From Lacihabitans sp. LS3-19 (GTDB lineage Bacteria > Bacteroidota > Bacteroidia > Cytophagales > Spirosomataceae): 64,000 nucleotides of DNA. The notes under the pieces were generated by a model. The model was given only the letters and a program-made list of their open reading frames with translations, did not search any database and was not told the DNA's origin. Below are positions 46,474-55,790 of this stretch, piece by piece. Numbering within the stretch: position 1 is the first letter of the stretch; each line of letters begins with the position of its first letter. The stretch spans positions 310,001 through 374,000 of the forward strand of contig NZ_RJUA01000002.1 of assembly GCF_024343575.1 (NCBI RefSeq). The letters are read 5' to 3'. A program made the position numbers and the translations under genes.

Positions 46474-47493
46474 ATGAAAGTAGCTATTTTCAGTACAAAA
46501 TATTACGAGAAAGAATATTTGGATCACGCAAATCTTGAAAATAAACACGATTTAACCTATTTTGAAGAGAGTTTGAATATACATACTGTGAGCCTTGCTG
46601 CTGGCTATGAGGCAGTTTCAGTGATGCTTTTGGATGATATTAGCGAAGAAACTATAGAAGCACTGTCACTCTTGGGTACCAAAGTTATAACACTTAGAAG
46701 TGCTGGTTTTGATAATGTGGACCTTGAAGCCGCCGAGAAATTCCATATGAAAGTGATGCGTGTTCCTGCATATTCGCCACAAGCTATCGCTGAGCATGCT
46801 GTTGCACTTATTCAAACCTTAAACAGAAAAACCCATAAAGCTTATAATAGAGTCAGAGAGAATAATTTTTCAATTGAAAATTTGATGGGTTTTAATCTTT
46901 TTGGAAAGACTGTTGGCGTAGTTGGTACAGGCAAAATCGGGAGGGCTTTTTGCAATATTATGCTGGGTTTTGGCTGTAAAATAGTGGCTTATGACATAAA
47001 AGAAAATTTGGAAATGAAACTCAAAGGGGTTGAATATAAGTCATTTGAGCTTCTATTGTTAGAGTCTGATATTATTTCTATTCACTGTCCTCTTACTGAC
47101 GACACTCGACATCTTTTCAATAAAACTGCTTTTGATTTGATGTTGAAAGGCACCATGTTAATTAATACAAGCCGAGGAGCCGTAATTAACACCCTAGATG
47201 CCATAGAAGCTTTGAAAGATGGGCATTTGGGTTTTTTAGGTATAGATGTTTATGAAGGCGAAGAAAAGATTTTCTTTAAAGATTTATCTGATACTGTGGT
47301 CAAAGATGATACAATAGAACGCCTAATGTCATTTAATAATGTGTTGATCACGCCTCATTTGGCTTTTTTTACAAATGAAGCCGTCCGACAAATTGCTGAA
47401 ATTACGCTTCAAAATATTTCTGATTTTGAGAGAGAACCAACTAGTAGAAATGAAATTATTATTAACCTCAAAAAAACAATTATTGAAATTTGA
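46474..47493 (+). CDS. D-2-hydroxyacid dehydrogenase (D-lactate dehydrogenase type)
   Basis: NAD-dependent enzyme of the D-isomer 2-hydroxyacid family, probably pyruvate to D-lactate. The 339 residues have the Rossmann motif VGVVGTGKIGRAF (about 148), the catalytic Arg region LINTSRGAVINT and the His in LITPHLAFFTNEA. MKVAIFSTKYYEKEYLD at the start and the length are typical of fermentative LdhA. It sits under the first of the five repeated island promoters, linking it to stress or stationary phase. Confidence 0.88.
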   Translation: MKVAIFSTKYYEKEYLDHANLENKHDLTYFEESLNIHTVSLAAGYEAVSVMLLDDISEETIEALSLLGTKVITLRSAGFDNVDLEAAEKFHMKVMRVPAYSPQAIAEHAVALIQTLNRKTHKAYNRVRENNFSIENLMGFNLFGKTVGVVGTGKIGRAFCNIMLGFGCKIVAYDIKENLEMKLKGVEYKSFELLLLESDIISIHCPLTDDTRHLFNKTAFDLMLKGTMLINTSRGAVINTLDAIEALKDGHLGFLGIDVYEGEEKIFFKDLSDTVVKDDTIERLMSFNNVLITPHLAFFTNEAVRQIAEITLQNISDFEREPTSRNEIIINLKKTIIEI

Positions 47494-47581
47494 TTCGAAA
47501 CTTAAAAGTGATTTTTGAAAGTACGAAATATAAAATAAGTTTTTTGATTTGGAAATTTACATTGCCCAAAAAGAGGTATAT

Positions 47582-47638
47582 GTGTAAGAAAAACCCAAAA
47601 TTGTGTTAGTATTTCAAACGACTTTTTACCCACCTTTA
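47582..47638 (+). promoter_or_regulatory. Island promoter, site 2 (before the BON gene)
   Basis: GTGTAA (47582-47587), 15 bases, GTGTTA (47603-47608), 26 bases, then CACCTTTA with TTTA at 47635-47638; 36 bases to the ATG. Same spacing as the other sites; one variant base in the second half-site. Confidence 0.68.
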
Positions 47639-47674
47639 CATATTTAAAACTATTTGACATATAAAAATTAGGAA

Positions 47675-48334
47675 ATGAAATCCAATGAAGAACTTCAAAA
47701 AGATGTACAAAATGCCCTAAAATGGGAACCGAAATTACAAGCTGCCGAGATTGGGGTAACTGTTAATAGCGGAATAGTGACTTTGACTGGTACAGTTGAT
47801 AATTATTCTAAAAAAATCCATGCAGAAAATGCAGCTAAAAACGTGAGAGGTGTAAAAGTGGTCGTCGAAAAGATAGATGTAAATTTTGATACAAAATGGG
47901 CTAAAATAGACGATAATGACATAGCCAAAGAAATATTAAATTCCTTTAAATGGAACTGGCAAATTCCAAAAGACGAAATTCAAGTAAAGGTTGAAAATGG
48001 CTGGGTAACATTAGAGGGCATAACTACCTGGAACTATCAAAGAGATGCTGCTCTAGAAGCAGTAAAAAATCTCTCTGGAGTAAAAGGAGTTTCCAATAAG
48101 CTTACTATCAAATCGGAAAATGCAAATAGAATAGAAAAAGCCGAAATAGAAAGTGCAATAAATCGAAATGGGTCTATTCAGTATGAGGCTATAAATGTGG
48201 ATGTTATGGACCATAAAGTAACCCTGACAGGTAATGTGACGTCGTGGAATCAAAAAGAGGAAGCTACTCAAATGGCATGGAGTGCTCCAGGCGTTTGGTT
48301 TGTTGAAAACGACCTCGAAATCGTTTTAAACTAA
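47675..48334 (+). CDS. Triple-BON-domain protein
   Basis: A 219-residue protein made of three BON domains in a row (about 3-70, 75-145 and 150-219); each carries a V-x-V-x-x-G-x-V-T-L-x-G core ([49 protein letters not shown]). BON domains bind membranes or phospholipid; related OsmY proteins are osmotically induced and periplasmic. No signal peptide is visible here, so a cytosolic or inner-membrane surface role is possible. Confidence 0.88.
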   Translation: MKSNEELQKDVQNALKWEPKLQAAEIGVTVNSGIVTLTGTVDNYSKKIHAENAAKNVRGVKVVVEKIDVNFDTKWAKIDDNDIAKEILNSFKWNWQIPKDEIQVKVENGWVTLEGITTWNYQRDAALEAVKNLSGVKGVSNKLTIKSENANRIEKAEIESAINRNGSIQYEAINVDVMDHKVTLTGNVTSWNQKEEATQMAWSAPGVWFVENDLEIVLN

Positions 48335-48377
48335 ATGTGATACCAACTATTCACAAAAGATTTATTAAGTGTGAATT

Positions 48378-48434
48378 ATGCAAATAAATAGCACAATTAT
48401 GTAATACATTTTATTTGAATATCACCAACCTTTA
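48378..48434 (+). promoter_or_regulatory. Island promoter, site 3 (before the Thivi_2564-type gene)
   Basis: ATGCAA (48378-48383), 15 bases, ATGTAA (48399-48404), 26 bases, then AACCTTTA with TTTA at 48431-48434; 23 bases to the ATG. The bases before the first half-site read GTGTGAATT, shared with site 5. Confidence 0.7.
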
Positions 48435-48457
48435 CGTCACATTTAAACCTCAATATT

Positions 48458-48643
48458 ATGCCACTTGTAAATATTCTTGTCATTATTGTAGTTATTGGTT
48501 TTTTGCTTTGGATGATCAATACCTACATACCAATGGATAACAAAATCAAAAAGATTTTCAATATCGTGGTGGTAATTGCCGTCATTATTTGGCTTCTCAA
48601 AATACTTGGACTTTTTAATACCGTAATGAATTACAAAGTATAA
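48458..48643 (+). CDS. Thivi_2564-type small membrane protein
   Basis: 61 residues with two hydrophobic helices (IVVIGFLLWMINTYIP near 9-25 and IVVVIAVIIWLLKIL near 36-50) joined by a basic loop NKIKKIF. The MPLVN start, WMINTYIPM and KKIFN segments match a widespread small family named for Thivi_2564, of unknown function and often found with stress genes. One base before the next tiny gene, so likely co-translated. Confidence 0.8.
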   Translation: MPLVNILVIIVVIGFLLWMINTYIPMDNKIKKIFNIVVVIAVIIWLLKILGLFNTVMNYKV

Positions 48644-48644
48644 T

Positions 48645-48764
48645 ATGAACAAGATTTTTAAAGGATTAATAGCGGGATACGGTGCCAAAAAACTTGGCAG
48701 TGGATGCTTCGGAATAGTTATCGTTTTTATTATCATTTGGGTAATTCTAGGGCAGTGTAAGTAA
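48645..48764 (+). CDS. 39-residue single-pass membrane peptide
   Basis: MNKIFKGLIAGYGAKKLGSG is followed by a hydrophobic helix (CFGIVIVFIIIWVILGQC). The ATG starts one base after the previous stop. The basic, Gly-rich head and one helix look like a real small stress membrane protein, not noise. I recognise no named family. The 113-base gap to dps contains no terminator and no copy of the island operator. Confidence 0.6.
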   Translation: MNKIFKGLIAGYGAKKLGSGCFGIVIVFIIIWVILGQCK

Positions 48765-48877
48765 TTGAAATATAATATTTTAACACGATTAATAAGGTTG
48801 GTTGATAATGCTGAATTCACATTGCGAAAAAAAATCCATACAATTTTCTTTATCATTATTAAAAATTAAAAAATATC

Positions 48878-49351
48878 ATGGAACCAGAAATCGGAATTAA
48901 CAAAAAACATTTAAATGCTACAGTCAAGCTTTTGGAAGTGATCCTATCAGATGAGGTGATACTTTACACTAAAACCAGGAAATTTCATTGGAATGTTACT
49001 GGTGAGAGTTTTATGGAATTGCATAGACTCTTCAAAACCCAATACATCGAATTAGAGGAAACTATTGACTTGGTGGCAGAGAGAATCGCAAAATTGGGAA
49101 ATAAAGTTATTGGTACAATGAAAGAATTTTCTGATTTGACCAGATTGAAAGAACACCCAAATGCTTATCCTGAACAAAAAGAATTGTTGCATGAGCTTTT
49201 AAGTGACTATGAATCAGTAATTAAATTAATTCGGAAAGACATCGGAATATGCCAAGAAATTAACCACGATGCTGGTACAGCCGATTTTTTGACAGGATTA
49301 ATAGAGCAACATGAAACTACCGCTTGGATATTAAGAAGATATTTGGAATAA
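48878..49351 (+). CDS. dps: Dps-family ferritin-like DNA-protection protein
   Basis: Dodecameric miniferritin that oxidises Fe(II) with peroxide and shields DNA in stationary phase. The 157 residues show the ferroxidase region KTRKFHWNVTGESFMELHRLF (two overlapping reads) and IELEETIDLVAERIAKLG, with the His, Asp/Glu ligands. Length is normal. It may be co-transcribed with the small membrane genes before it and the SOUL gene 4 bases after it. Confidence 0.95.
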   Translation: MEPEIGINKKHLNATVKLLEVILSDEVILYTKTRKFHWNVTGESFMELHRLFKTQYIELEETIDLVAERIAKLGNKVIGTMKEFSDLTRLKEHPNAYPEQKELLHELLSDYESVIKLIRKDIGICQEINHDAGTADFLTGLIEQHETTAWILRRYLE

Positions 49352-49355
49352 GAAA

Positions 49356-49955
49356 ATGAAGACTTTTTTAATTTTTATTACTATAATTCTAGGTTGCGTT
49401 ATTTTAAACCAAATTTATAATATTATGTTTCCGAAAGATTCAAGGACGCAAGCTTATGATGTTGTGAAGAAATCAAAAGACTTTGAAATTCGATATTATC
49501 CTTCGGTAACCATGGCTACAATAAATTCGTCAGCCAAAACTTATAAAGAATTGGGGAATTCAGGTTTTAGGAAGCTTGCAGGTTATATTTTTGGAGGAAA
49601 CGTGGGGAAAGTTCAAATAGCCATGACTTCGCCAGTTCACATGGATATCAACGATTTAAGCTCTTCAATGAGTTTTGTGATGCCAATGAACTTTAATAAA
49701 AGTAATTTGCCAAAGCCTAATAATCAAGAGGTAAACATTTCAACCACTACAGAAGAATATGTTGCTGCAATTCAATTTAACGGTTATGCATCTGACAAAG
49801 ACATAAAACTTTATACCGAAAAGCTAGAAAATTCACTCAAAGCAGCTTCTATTAGTTATTACGGGCATTTTAGATTTTTGGGTTACAATGCACCTTATCA
49901 GTTTTTTGGTAGAAGAAATGAAATCATCGTAAGTGTAAATTGGGATAAACAATAA
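49356..49955 (+). CDS. SOUL heme-binding family protein
   Basis: A 199-residue protein with an N-terminal hydrophobic anchor (MKTFLIFITIILGCVILNQI) and a SOUL domain: YDVVKKSKDFEIRYYPSVTMA, then NVGKVQIAMTSPVHMD and SMSFVMPMNF (the A-M-T-x-P-V signature). SOUL proteins bind heme or related compounds. Together with Dps this hints at iron/heme stress handling. Four bases after dps. Confidence 0.88.
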   Translation: MKTFLIFITIILGCVILNQIYNIMFPKDSRTQAYDVVKKSKDFEIRYYPSVTMATINSSAKTYKELGNSGFRKLAGYIFGGNVGKVQIAMTSPVHMDINDLSSSMSFVMPMNFNKSNLPKPNNQEVNISTTTEEYVAAIQFNGYASDKDIKLYTEKLENSLKAASISYYGHFRFLGYNAPYQFFGRRNEIIVSVNWDKQ

Positions 49956-49987
49956 GAGATTTTGAAATTTAAATTAAACCACAAGTT

Positions 49988-50776
49988 TTGGAAAAGAAGT
50001 CATTAAATAAATTTTTAATTTCTAAGAAATTTGACACATTTTTCAATGAGCTTACCAATGTTTTTAGGTTTTTAGGATTGTATTTTAAAGAGACTTTTAC
50101 TTCACCTTTTGAATGGAAAGAAACTGTCAATCAATGTTTTAATGTTGGGTATAAATCTCTTTCATTGGTTACTTTGACAGGCTTTATTATTGGTATCGTG
50201 TTTACAAAACAATCCAGACCTTCCTTGTCAACCTTTGGAGCTAGTTCCTGGTTACCATCGCTAATTTCTATTGCCATCGTTAGGGCATTGGCTCCATTGG
50301 TTACATCGCTTATTGCTGCTGGCAAAGTTGGTTCTAATATTGGAGCCGAGCTGGGTTCTATGAAGGTAACAGAGCAAATTGACGCTATGGAAGTTTCGGC
50401 CACCAATCCGTTTAAGTTTTTGGTGGTAACCAGAATCACGGCCACAACACTCATGATGCCTATTTTGGTACTTTATACTGGCCTAATGGGAATGTTGGGG
50501 GCATTTATAAACATCCACCAAAATGAATTGACAAGTTTCACGGCTTTTATAAAAAACGCATTTAGTACCATTTCGTTTTTGGATATTTACTCGTCTTTAT
50601 TTAAGGCACTTTGCTATGGTTTTACTATTGGCGTGGCGGGTTGCTACCAAGGCTACACTGCTCAAAATGGCACCCAAGGCGTAGGTAAAGCCGCGAATGC
50701 TACCGTAGTGATAGCTATGTTTTTGATTTTTATAGAAGAAATGCTGATTGTCCAAGTGGTGAATGCCATAAGGTAA
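49988..50776 (+). CDS. MlaE-type ABC transporter permease (module 1)
   Basis: Inner-membrane permease of the Mla/lipid-transport ABC family. The 262 residues have five or six helices and the family motif GSNIGAELGSMKVTEQIDAM (about 118-137). The start is TTG at 49988 (MEKKSLNKFLISKKFD); no in-frame ATG lies before the conserved region. It is followed by its ATPase (7 bases) and MlaD partner. No MlaC or MlaB gene is here. Confidence 0.9.
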   Translation: MEKKSLNKFLISKKFDTFFNELTNVFRFLGLYFKETFTSPFEWKETVNQCFNVGYKSLSLVTLTGFIIGIVFTKQSRPSLSTFGASSWLPSLISIAIVRALAPLVTSLIAAGKVGSNIGAELGSMKVTEQIDAMEVSATNPFKFLVVTRITATTLMMPILVLYTGLMGMLGAFINIHQNELTSFTAFIKNAFSTISFLDIYSSLFKALCYGFTIGVAGCYQGYTAQNGTQGVGKAANATVVIAMFLIFIEEMLIVQVVNAIR

Positions 50777-50783
50777 GAACTAT

Positions 50784-51545
50784 ATGAAACCAACTGAAAC
50801 ACCTGTGATCGAACTTAAAAACTTGAAAAAGTCTTTTGGCGATTTGGCTGTCCTGGAAGGTATTGATTTGACTTTGTTTAAAGGCGAGAATTTGGCAGTG
50901 TTGGGAAAGTCAGGAAGCGGTAAATCGGTTTTAATTAAAATTATTTCTGGACTTTTAAAACCAGATAGTGGACTAGTGAAAGTACTCGGTGAAGAAGTTA
51001 ACAAAATCACACCGAAAGAGCTGCAAATATTAAGGTTGAAAATAGGGTTTTCGTTTCAAAACAGTGCTTTGTATGATAGTATGACTGTTAGAGAGAATCT
51101 CGCTTTTCCGCTAATTAGAACTCGACCAGAAATTACCAAAAAGGAGATAGATATGGCAATTGATAAAGTTTTAGAAGATGTTGGTCTTTCAAATACAATA
51201 AATCAGATGCCTTCTGAGCTATCTGGAGGGCAAAAAAAAAGGATAGGAATTGCCAGAACGGTGATTTTGAATCCCGAAATTATGCTTTATGACGAGCCCA
51301 CATCTGGATTAGATCCAATTACTTGTCTGGATATCAATGATTTAATTCTTCAGGTTCAACAGGAATATCAAACTACTTCTATAATAATTACGCATGATTT
51401 GACATGTGCAAAAATGACAGCTAATCGCGTAACGATGATTTCGGAGGGTAAATTTTTGAAAACAGGCTCATTTGAGGAGCTTTTTGCAATGGACAATCAA
51501 GACATTCGATCATTTTATAACTACAATTTCACCCATGAAAAATAA
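50784..51545 (+). CDS. MlaF-type ABC ATPase (module 1)
   Basis: ATP-binding subunit of the lipid transporter. The 253 residues show Walker A GKSGSGKSVLIK, the Q-loop FSFQNSALYDSMTVREN, signature LSGGQKKRIGIAR and Walker B IMLYDEPTSGLDP. The FQNSALYDSMTVRENLAFP block is specific to the MlaF group. Its 3' end overlaps the MlaD gene by 11 bases. Confidence 0.93.
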   Translation: MKPTETPVIELKNLKKSFGDLAVLEGIDLTLFKGENLAVLGKSGSGKSVLIKIISGLLKPDSGLVKVLGEEVNKITPKELQILRLKIGFSFQNSALYDSMTVRENLAFPLIRTRPEITKKEIDMAIDKVLEDVGLSNTINQMPSELSGGQKKRIGIARTVILNPEIMLYDEPTSGLDPITCLDINDLILQVQQEYQTTSIIITHDLTCAKMTANRVTMISEGKFLKTGSFEELFAMDNQDIRSFYNYNFTHEK

Positions 51546-52503
51546 ACGAACGGTCATAGTTGGAATTTTTATATTTATTGGCTTAATCATATTCGCCATT
51601 ACTATTTTGACACTCGGTGGCCAGAAAAAAACCTTTGTTAAATCTTTCCCTATACACGCAATTTTTAATGATGTAAATGGCCTTTTGGATGGAGGAAATG
51701 TGTGGTTTTCTGGCGTAAAAGTGGGAACCGTAAAAAAAATTGCTTTTCATGGAGATTCTGATGTTGAGGTCACGATGAATATTGACCTAAATGCTGAGTC
51801 GCACATTCACAAAGATGCCAAGGCAAAAATTGGCTCCGATGGTCTAATCGGAAACAAAATAGTAATTATTTATGGTGGAACTTTAGCATCTCCACAGGTA
51901 AAAAAGAATGATTTTTTGGCAGTAGAAAATGGCCTTAGTACCGACGATATGATGGCTACACTTCAAGCCAACAACAAGAATTTGATGGAAATTACGACTG
52001 ATTTCAAAAACATTAGTAGAAAAATTGACTCTGGAAAAGGTATATTGGCTACTTTATTAAACGATCCGGCACTTTCGTCCAAGATACAAGTTTCGGCCAC
52101 TGATTTACAAGCAACATTGGCAAATTTGAAAACGGTGTCTGAAAGTAGCAAAGAAGTTTTAGGAAATCTTCAGGCTTTTTCAGGCAAAATGAACACCAAG
52201 GGGAACTCGATAAATGATTTAGCTACTGACACTTTGATGTATCAAAAGATAAAACTTACCATCAATCAATTAAATGTAGCCTCTGGTTCATTGAATAAAC
52301 TTACGGAGAATTTGCAAATGGCAAGTGAGAAATTCAACCAAAAAAACAATACGGTTGGCTTGTTGTTAAATGATGCTTCAACGGCTAAATCAATGGAAGC
52401 TACGCTAAAAAACCTCGAATCAGGCAGTAAAAAGCTAGATCAAGACTTAGAAGCTTTGCAACATAATATTTTTTTTCGAGGATTTTTTAAGAAGAAAAAA
52501 TAG
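51535..52503 (+). CDS. MlaD/MCE-domain protein (module 1)
   Basis: Substrate-binding MCE protein anchored in the inner membrane. The ATG at 51535 is chosen because MKNKRTVIVGIFIFIGLIIF is a clean N-terminal anchor; an in-frame start at 51472 would run deep into the ATPase gene. 322 residues: MCE domain about 35-120 (GGNVWFSGVKVGTVKKI, GSDGLIGNKIVIIYGG), then a long Ser/Asn-rich helical tail that could span the periplasm. Confidence 0.9.
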   Translation: MKNKRTVIVGIFIFIGLIIFAITILTLGGQKKTFVKSFPIHAIFNDVNGLLDGGNVWFSGVKVGTVKKIAFHGDSDVEVTMNIDLNAESHIHKDAKAKIGSDGLIGNKIVIIYGGTLASPQVKKNDFLAVENGLSTDDMMATLQANNKNLMEITTDFKNISRKIDSGKGILATLLNDPALSSKIQVSATDLQATLANLKTVSESSKEVLGNLQAFSGKMNTKGNSINDLATDTLMYQKIKLTINQLNVASGSLNKLTENLQMASEKFNQKNNTVGLLLNDASTAKSMEATLKNLESGSKKLDQDLEALQHNIFFRGFFKKKK

Positions 52504-52506
52504 AAT

Positions 52507-53472
52507 TTAATCAATCAATCCAATCTCTTTTGCATGCTTAATAGCTATTTCTGTATGAGCAAAAAGGCAAGTTGGGATATCAAGATTTCGAAGGATTTCT
52601 ATTGCAATTTTTTCTTTTTTTTGAAGAACATTTCTGATATAGATGGCTATAATACGATTCGGGTATTTGTTAACTATTTCGGAATATATCGCAGGGTCAG
52701 CTTGTGAATTGTCGCCAAGAAGCACAAATTTCTGATTTGGAAAAGCATCTAAAACTCTAAAAACTCTAGATAATTTGCCGTAATGTTTGGTTTTTCCTGA
52801 TTTGAAAACTTGAAACCATCTTTTCATTTCACTTAACAGAAAAATCCCTTTTGGAAGACCGTTGTGTTTGAAAAAATCGTTGAGGTCATTATACAGATTC
52901 CATTCGCTGCTCGACACATAAAAAAACGGATTTAGCAAATCTGGTGTAGTGTGCGAAACAGCCAGGAGGTTGTAAAATTTCACCACGTCAGCAAATGTTT
53001 TCCGGCTTCTTGGGTTTTTGGTAAACATTATCCTCAGTTTTTTGCCAGTTTGAGCAGAATGTGAGACCAAAACAGTATCGTCAATGTCTGAAATGAATCC
53101 AAACTGGGTAGCATTCGGGATGTAAAGTTTCCCGATTTCATTGGCTAATATTTGATTTTCTTCATTCAAAACATTGATTTTTAAAGGTTGCCAGCCCGAA
53201 AGTTCTTGAATTGGAGAATGCCATTCAAACTTAAAAAAACCGTCTGATTCTGTGACAGAATCTATTTTTTGGTCTTTCCAGATGAGTTGTACAGGTTGAT
53301 TTGCAATTGGCTTGACCATAAAAAGTCTTGCTAAATGTAGGATGTTATAAAGAAGGCATTTATTATATTTTCTTTTAGGGATAGGATTACCACTCATCAC
53401 ATGACCAAACACAAAATAGCTGTCACTGTTTCCGTATCCATGATAAATCTTAATATTTATTTTGTGTTTCAT
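52507..53472 (-). CDS. App1-type (DUF2183) phosphatidate phosphatase-like protein
   Basis: HAD-type phosphatase: DxDxT in FISDIDDTVLVS with nucleophile Asp, and the late acidic motif LLGDNSQADPAIY. Such proteins resemble yeast App1, which dephosphorylates phosphatidic acid. About 321 residues from the ATG at 53472; an ATG seven codons earlier is also possible. The N-terminal part (KINIKIYHGYGNSDSYFVFG) is the family lead-in. Its stop lies 3 bases from the MlaD stop on the other strand. Confidence 0.85.
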   Translation of the reverse strand: MKHKINIKIYHGYGNSDSYFVFGHVMSGNPIPKRKYNKCLLYNILHLARLFMVKPIANQPVQLIWKDQKIDSVTESDGFFKFEWHSPIQELSGWQPLKINVLNEENQILANEIGKLYIPNATQFGFISDIDDTVLVSHSAQTGKKLRIMFTKNPRSRKTFADVVKFYNLLAVSHTTPDLLNPFFYVSSSEWNLYNDLNDFFKHNGLPKGIFLLSEMKRWFQVFKSGKTKHYGKLSRVFRVLDAFPNQKFVLLGDNSQADPAIYSEIVNKYPNRIIAIYIRNVLQKKEKIAIEILRNLDIPTCLFAHTEIAIKHAKEIGLID

Positions 53473-53519
53473 ATTCAGCAAGTTACGAAACAAACCTTCA
53501 AATCAATTTATTATTTTTT

Positions 53520-54389
53520 ATGAAAAAGTCGAAAATTTTATTTGTATTAAACCCTAACGCAGGTAAGACTCCTTATGATTGGAAAAATAAGATAAAGGCT
53601 TTTTTTGTTGGCAAAAATTTCGAAATTTCTATAATTAGACTTTTAAAAAAAGAATTTTTAGAGGAATTTCTAAATATTGAAGCTGGAAGATTAAAACCTG
53701 ATATTTTAGTGGCAGTGGGAGGAGATGGAACCGTGAAATTGGTGGCCGAATGTGCGTTTAAAAAACAATTGATTTTGGGTATTATTCCGACAGGCTCAGC
53801 TAATGGTCTCGCAAGAGAGTTGGGAATAGATTTAAATCCAACCGTAGCACTTGATAATTTGCTCCTAAACAAAACCAAAAGAATTCATCTGATCAATATC
53901 AATAATAACATTTGTGCACATTTAAGTGATATTGGCTTAAATGCATATGCTATGAAAAAGTTTAAATTTGGCAAAATAAGAGGCTTTCTGGGTTATTTTC
54001 TTGACTTTTTGAAGGTTTTGAGGCTTAATCCAAAAATGGACATAGAAATGAAAATTAATGGCGAGATTATTAAAATTATAGCTGAGATGGTGGTAATTGC
54101 CAATGGCACCTGCTATGGAAATGGTGCAGTAATTAATCCGCTTGGAAATCTTAGGGATAACCTTTTCGAAATCATTGTCATTAAAGAAATATCACTACAA
54201 GAGGTTTTCAAAATGATATTTTCACATGCAGTTTTTGATATAAATAAAACCGAAATTTATCAAACAGATCACTTTTCAATGCATTCCGAAGAAAAAGTCC
54301 ACTTTCAAATCGATGGTGAGTATATGGGCAAAGTAAATCAAATAAATGCTGAACTACTGCCATCAGCTATTGAGGTTTTGGTTCCTTGA
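53520..54389 (+). CDS. Diacylglycerol/sphingosine-kinase-like lipid kinase
   Basis: 289-residue DAGK-catalytic-domain protein: LNPNAGKTPYDWKNK (nucleotide lead-in), VAVGGDGTVKLVAECA (GGDG ATP motif) and TGSANGLARELG. It would phosphorylate a lipid such as diacylglycerol, the reverse of the App1-type phosphatase that is divergent from it 47 bases away. It sits between two Mla-type lipid transporters, which supports a lipid role; the exact substrate is unknown. Confidence 0.9.
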   Translation: MKKSKILFVLNPNAGKTPYDWKNKIKAFFVGKNFEISIIRLLKKEFLEEFLNIEAGRLKPDILVAVGGDGTVKLVAECAFKKQLILGIIPTGSANGLARELGIDLNPTVALDNLLLNKTKRIHLININNNICAHLSDIGLNAYAMKKFKFGKIRGFLGYFLDFLKVLRLNPKMDIEMKINGEIIKIIAEMVVIANGTCYGNGAVINPLGNLRDNLFEIIVIKEISLQEVFKMIFSHAVFDINKTEIYQTDHFSMHSEEKVHFQIDGEYMGKVNQINAELLPSAIEVLVP

Positions 54390-54424
54390 ATTGAGGTTTT
54401 TGTTTTCTTCAAAATGTGAGAAAG

Positions 54425-54481
54425 ATGTAAACATTTCTGAAAGTTGTGTAACACTTTAGGTCTGGGTTATTCTGACCTTTA
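54425..54481 (+). promoter_or_regulatory. Island promoter, site 4 (before the Usp gene)
   Basis: ATGTAA (54425-54430), 15 bases, GTGTAA (54446-54451), 26 bases, then GACCTTTA with TTTA at 54478-54481; 72 bases to the ATG at 54554. The second half-site lies in GTGTAACAC, the same nine bases as at site 1. Confidence 0.7.
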
Positions 54482-54553
54482 CGTCTATTCTGATATCAAA
54501 CCTACTTATTGGTTTTTAATGATTTAGAATATTTCATCAAATACTTAATTCTT

Positions 54554-55387
54554 ATGAAAACTATACTGTTTCCAACTGATTTTAGCCCAAATGCTGTTCA
54601 TGCCTCAAAATTTGCAGCTGAACTTGCCCGGAAATTAGATGCAAAACTTATTCTACTTCATTGTTTTACAGTACCGGCAAGTTTCGAAAATATGATTTCA
54701 AATGATATAGCAAACTCAATTCAGCTTGTGGAAGAAGTTGTTACTAATAATCTTAAAAGTTTCACTTTGGAATTATTGAAAGATTCTGGTTTGCCAGAAG
54801 TTCAAGTGCAACAAGTGGTTGATTATGGATTTGTTACAGATGGAATTCTTGTCACTGCAAAGAAATATAAAGTTGATTTTATAGTAATTGGAACAAAAGG
54901 AGCTTCTAATTTTTTGGATAAATGGATAGGATCCACAACAATCAATATTGTCCACAAAGCTTTATGTCCGGTTTGGGTGGTACCTGAGAAAGCGTCTTTA
55001 GATTTTCCGAGTAAAATTTTATACGCTGCTGATTATAAAGAAAATGAAGTGATAGCTACAAGTTTTATGATTGATTTAGATAGGCTTTTGGGTACATCCA
55101 CAACCGTTGTACATGTTAAAGATTATTTTGACCAAGAGATTCAATCAAAAGATCAAAAAATCACTGATAAACTAGAGCAGGTTTTTGAAATGGAAGATAT
55201 AGTATTTGAAGATATAATACATTTGCATATTATAAAAGGTTTGGAAAACTATATCAAAAGATACCAAATGGATGTTTTGGCTATGGCTATTCACGATAAA
55301 TCGATGTTTACGAAACTTTTCAATACCAGTGTTTCTAATCATTTTTTGCAGGATTCAAACCATATAATGCTCACTTTTAGAAATTAA
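54554..55387 (+). CDS. Tandem-domain universal stress protein
   Basis: 277 residues from the ATG at 54554 (MKTILFPTDFSPNAVHASKF); earlier in-frame codons lie in the promoter leader. Two Usp domains; the first keeps G-2x-G-9x-G(S/T) as GTKGASNFLDKWIGST (about 115). Same layout as the Usp at 13924 but only distantly similar. It heads a likely operon with the iron-permease-like gene (1 base) and Mla module 2. Confidence 0.9.
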   Translation: MKTILFPTDFSPNAVHASKFAAELARKLDAKLILLHCFTVPASFENMISNDIANSIQLVEEVVTNNLKSFTLELLKDSGLPEVQVQQVVDYGFVTDGILVTAKKYKVDFIVIGTKGASNFLDKWIGSTTINIVHKALCPVWVVPEKASLDFPSKILYAADYKENEVIATSFMIDLDRLLGTSTTVVHVKDYFDQEIQSKDQKITDKLEQVFEMEDIVFEDIIHLHIIKGLENYIKRYQMDVLAMAIHDKSMFTKLFNTSVSNHFLQDSNHIMLTFRN

Positions 55388-55388
55388 T

Positions 55389-55790
55389 ATGCCTAAATTC
55401 CATGTTTTATTAGATTCTGGATTTGCTAAAGTCTCAAATTTTGCAACCGAGGTATTGAGCAATACTTACTCATTTATTTTAGCTATAATCCTAGTGGTAT
55501 TTTGGCTATTCAATAGAGATTTCAATCCATTGGCCGTCAATGAATTGATTCGAGATTTTATCCATGGTGCATCATTTTTGAGCTTATTTATTATTCAAAA
55601 ATCATTCAATCATTTTTCCGCTGCTTTGCATTTGAAAGTCAACGAGATAGTTTCATCAAACGATTTAACAAACAATGCAGTTATAAATGCCGAAACAAAA
55701 ACCGAACATGAAATAGAGGAATTGCAAAAAGAGTACACAGACTTGGCTGATCAAGTAGAGCACGATGAAAAACTTAATGAAGAAAAATGA
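55389..55790 (+). CDS. Low-affinity iron permease-like membrane protein
   Basis: 133 residues with two hydrophobic helices (SFILAIILVVFWLFN near 28-42 and FIHGASFLSLFIIQKSF near 57-73) and a charged coiled C-terminus (EHEIEELQKEYTDLADQ). It matches the small bacterial family related to part of the yeast low-affinity iron transporter Fet4; transport by these short forms is unproven. It overlaps the next permease start by 4 bases. Confidence 0.8.
   Translation: MPKFHVLLDSGFAKVSNFATEVLSNTYSFILAIILVVFWLFNRDFNPLAVNELIRDFIHGASFLSLFIIQKSFNHFSAALHLKVNEIVSSNDLTNNAVINAETKTEHEIEELQKEYTDLADQVEHDEKLNEEK

Noticed and set aside
51472-51534. Longer MlaD reading frame starting inside the ATPase gene
   Set aside because: It would put 21 polar residues before a clean membrane anchor; the ATG at 51535 gives the normal N-terminus.
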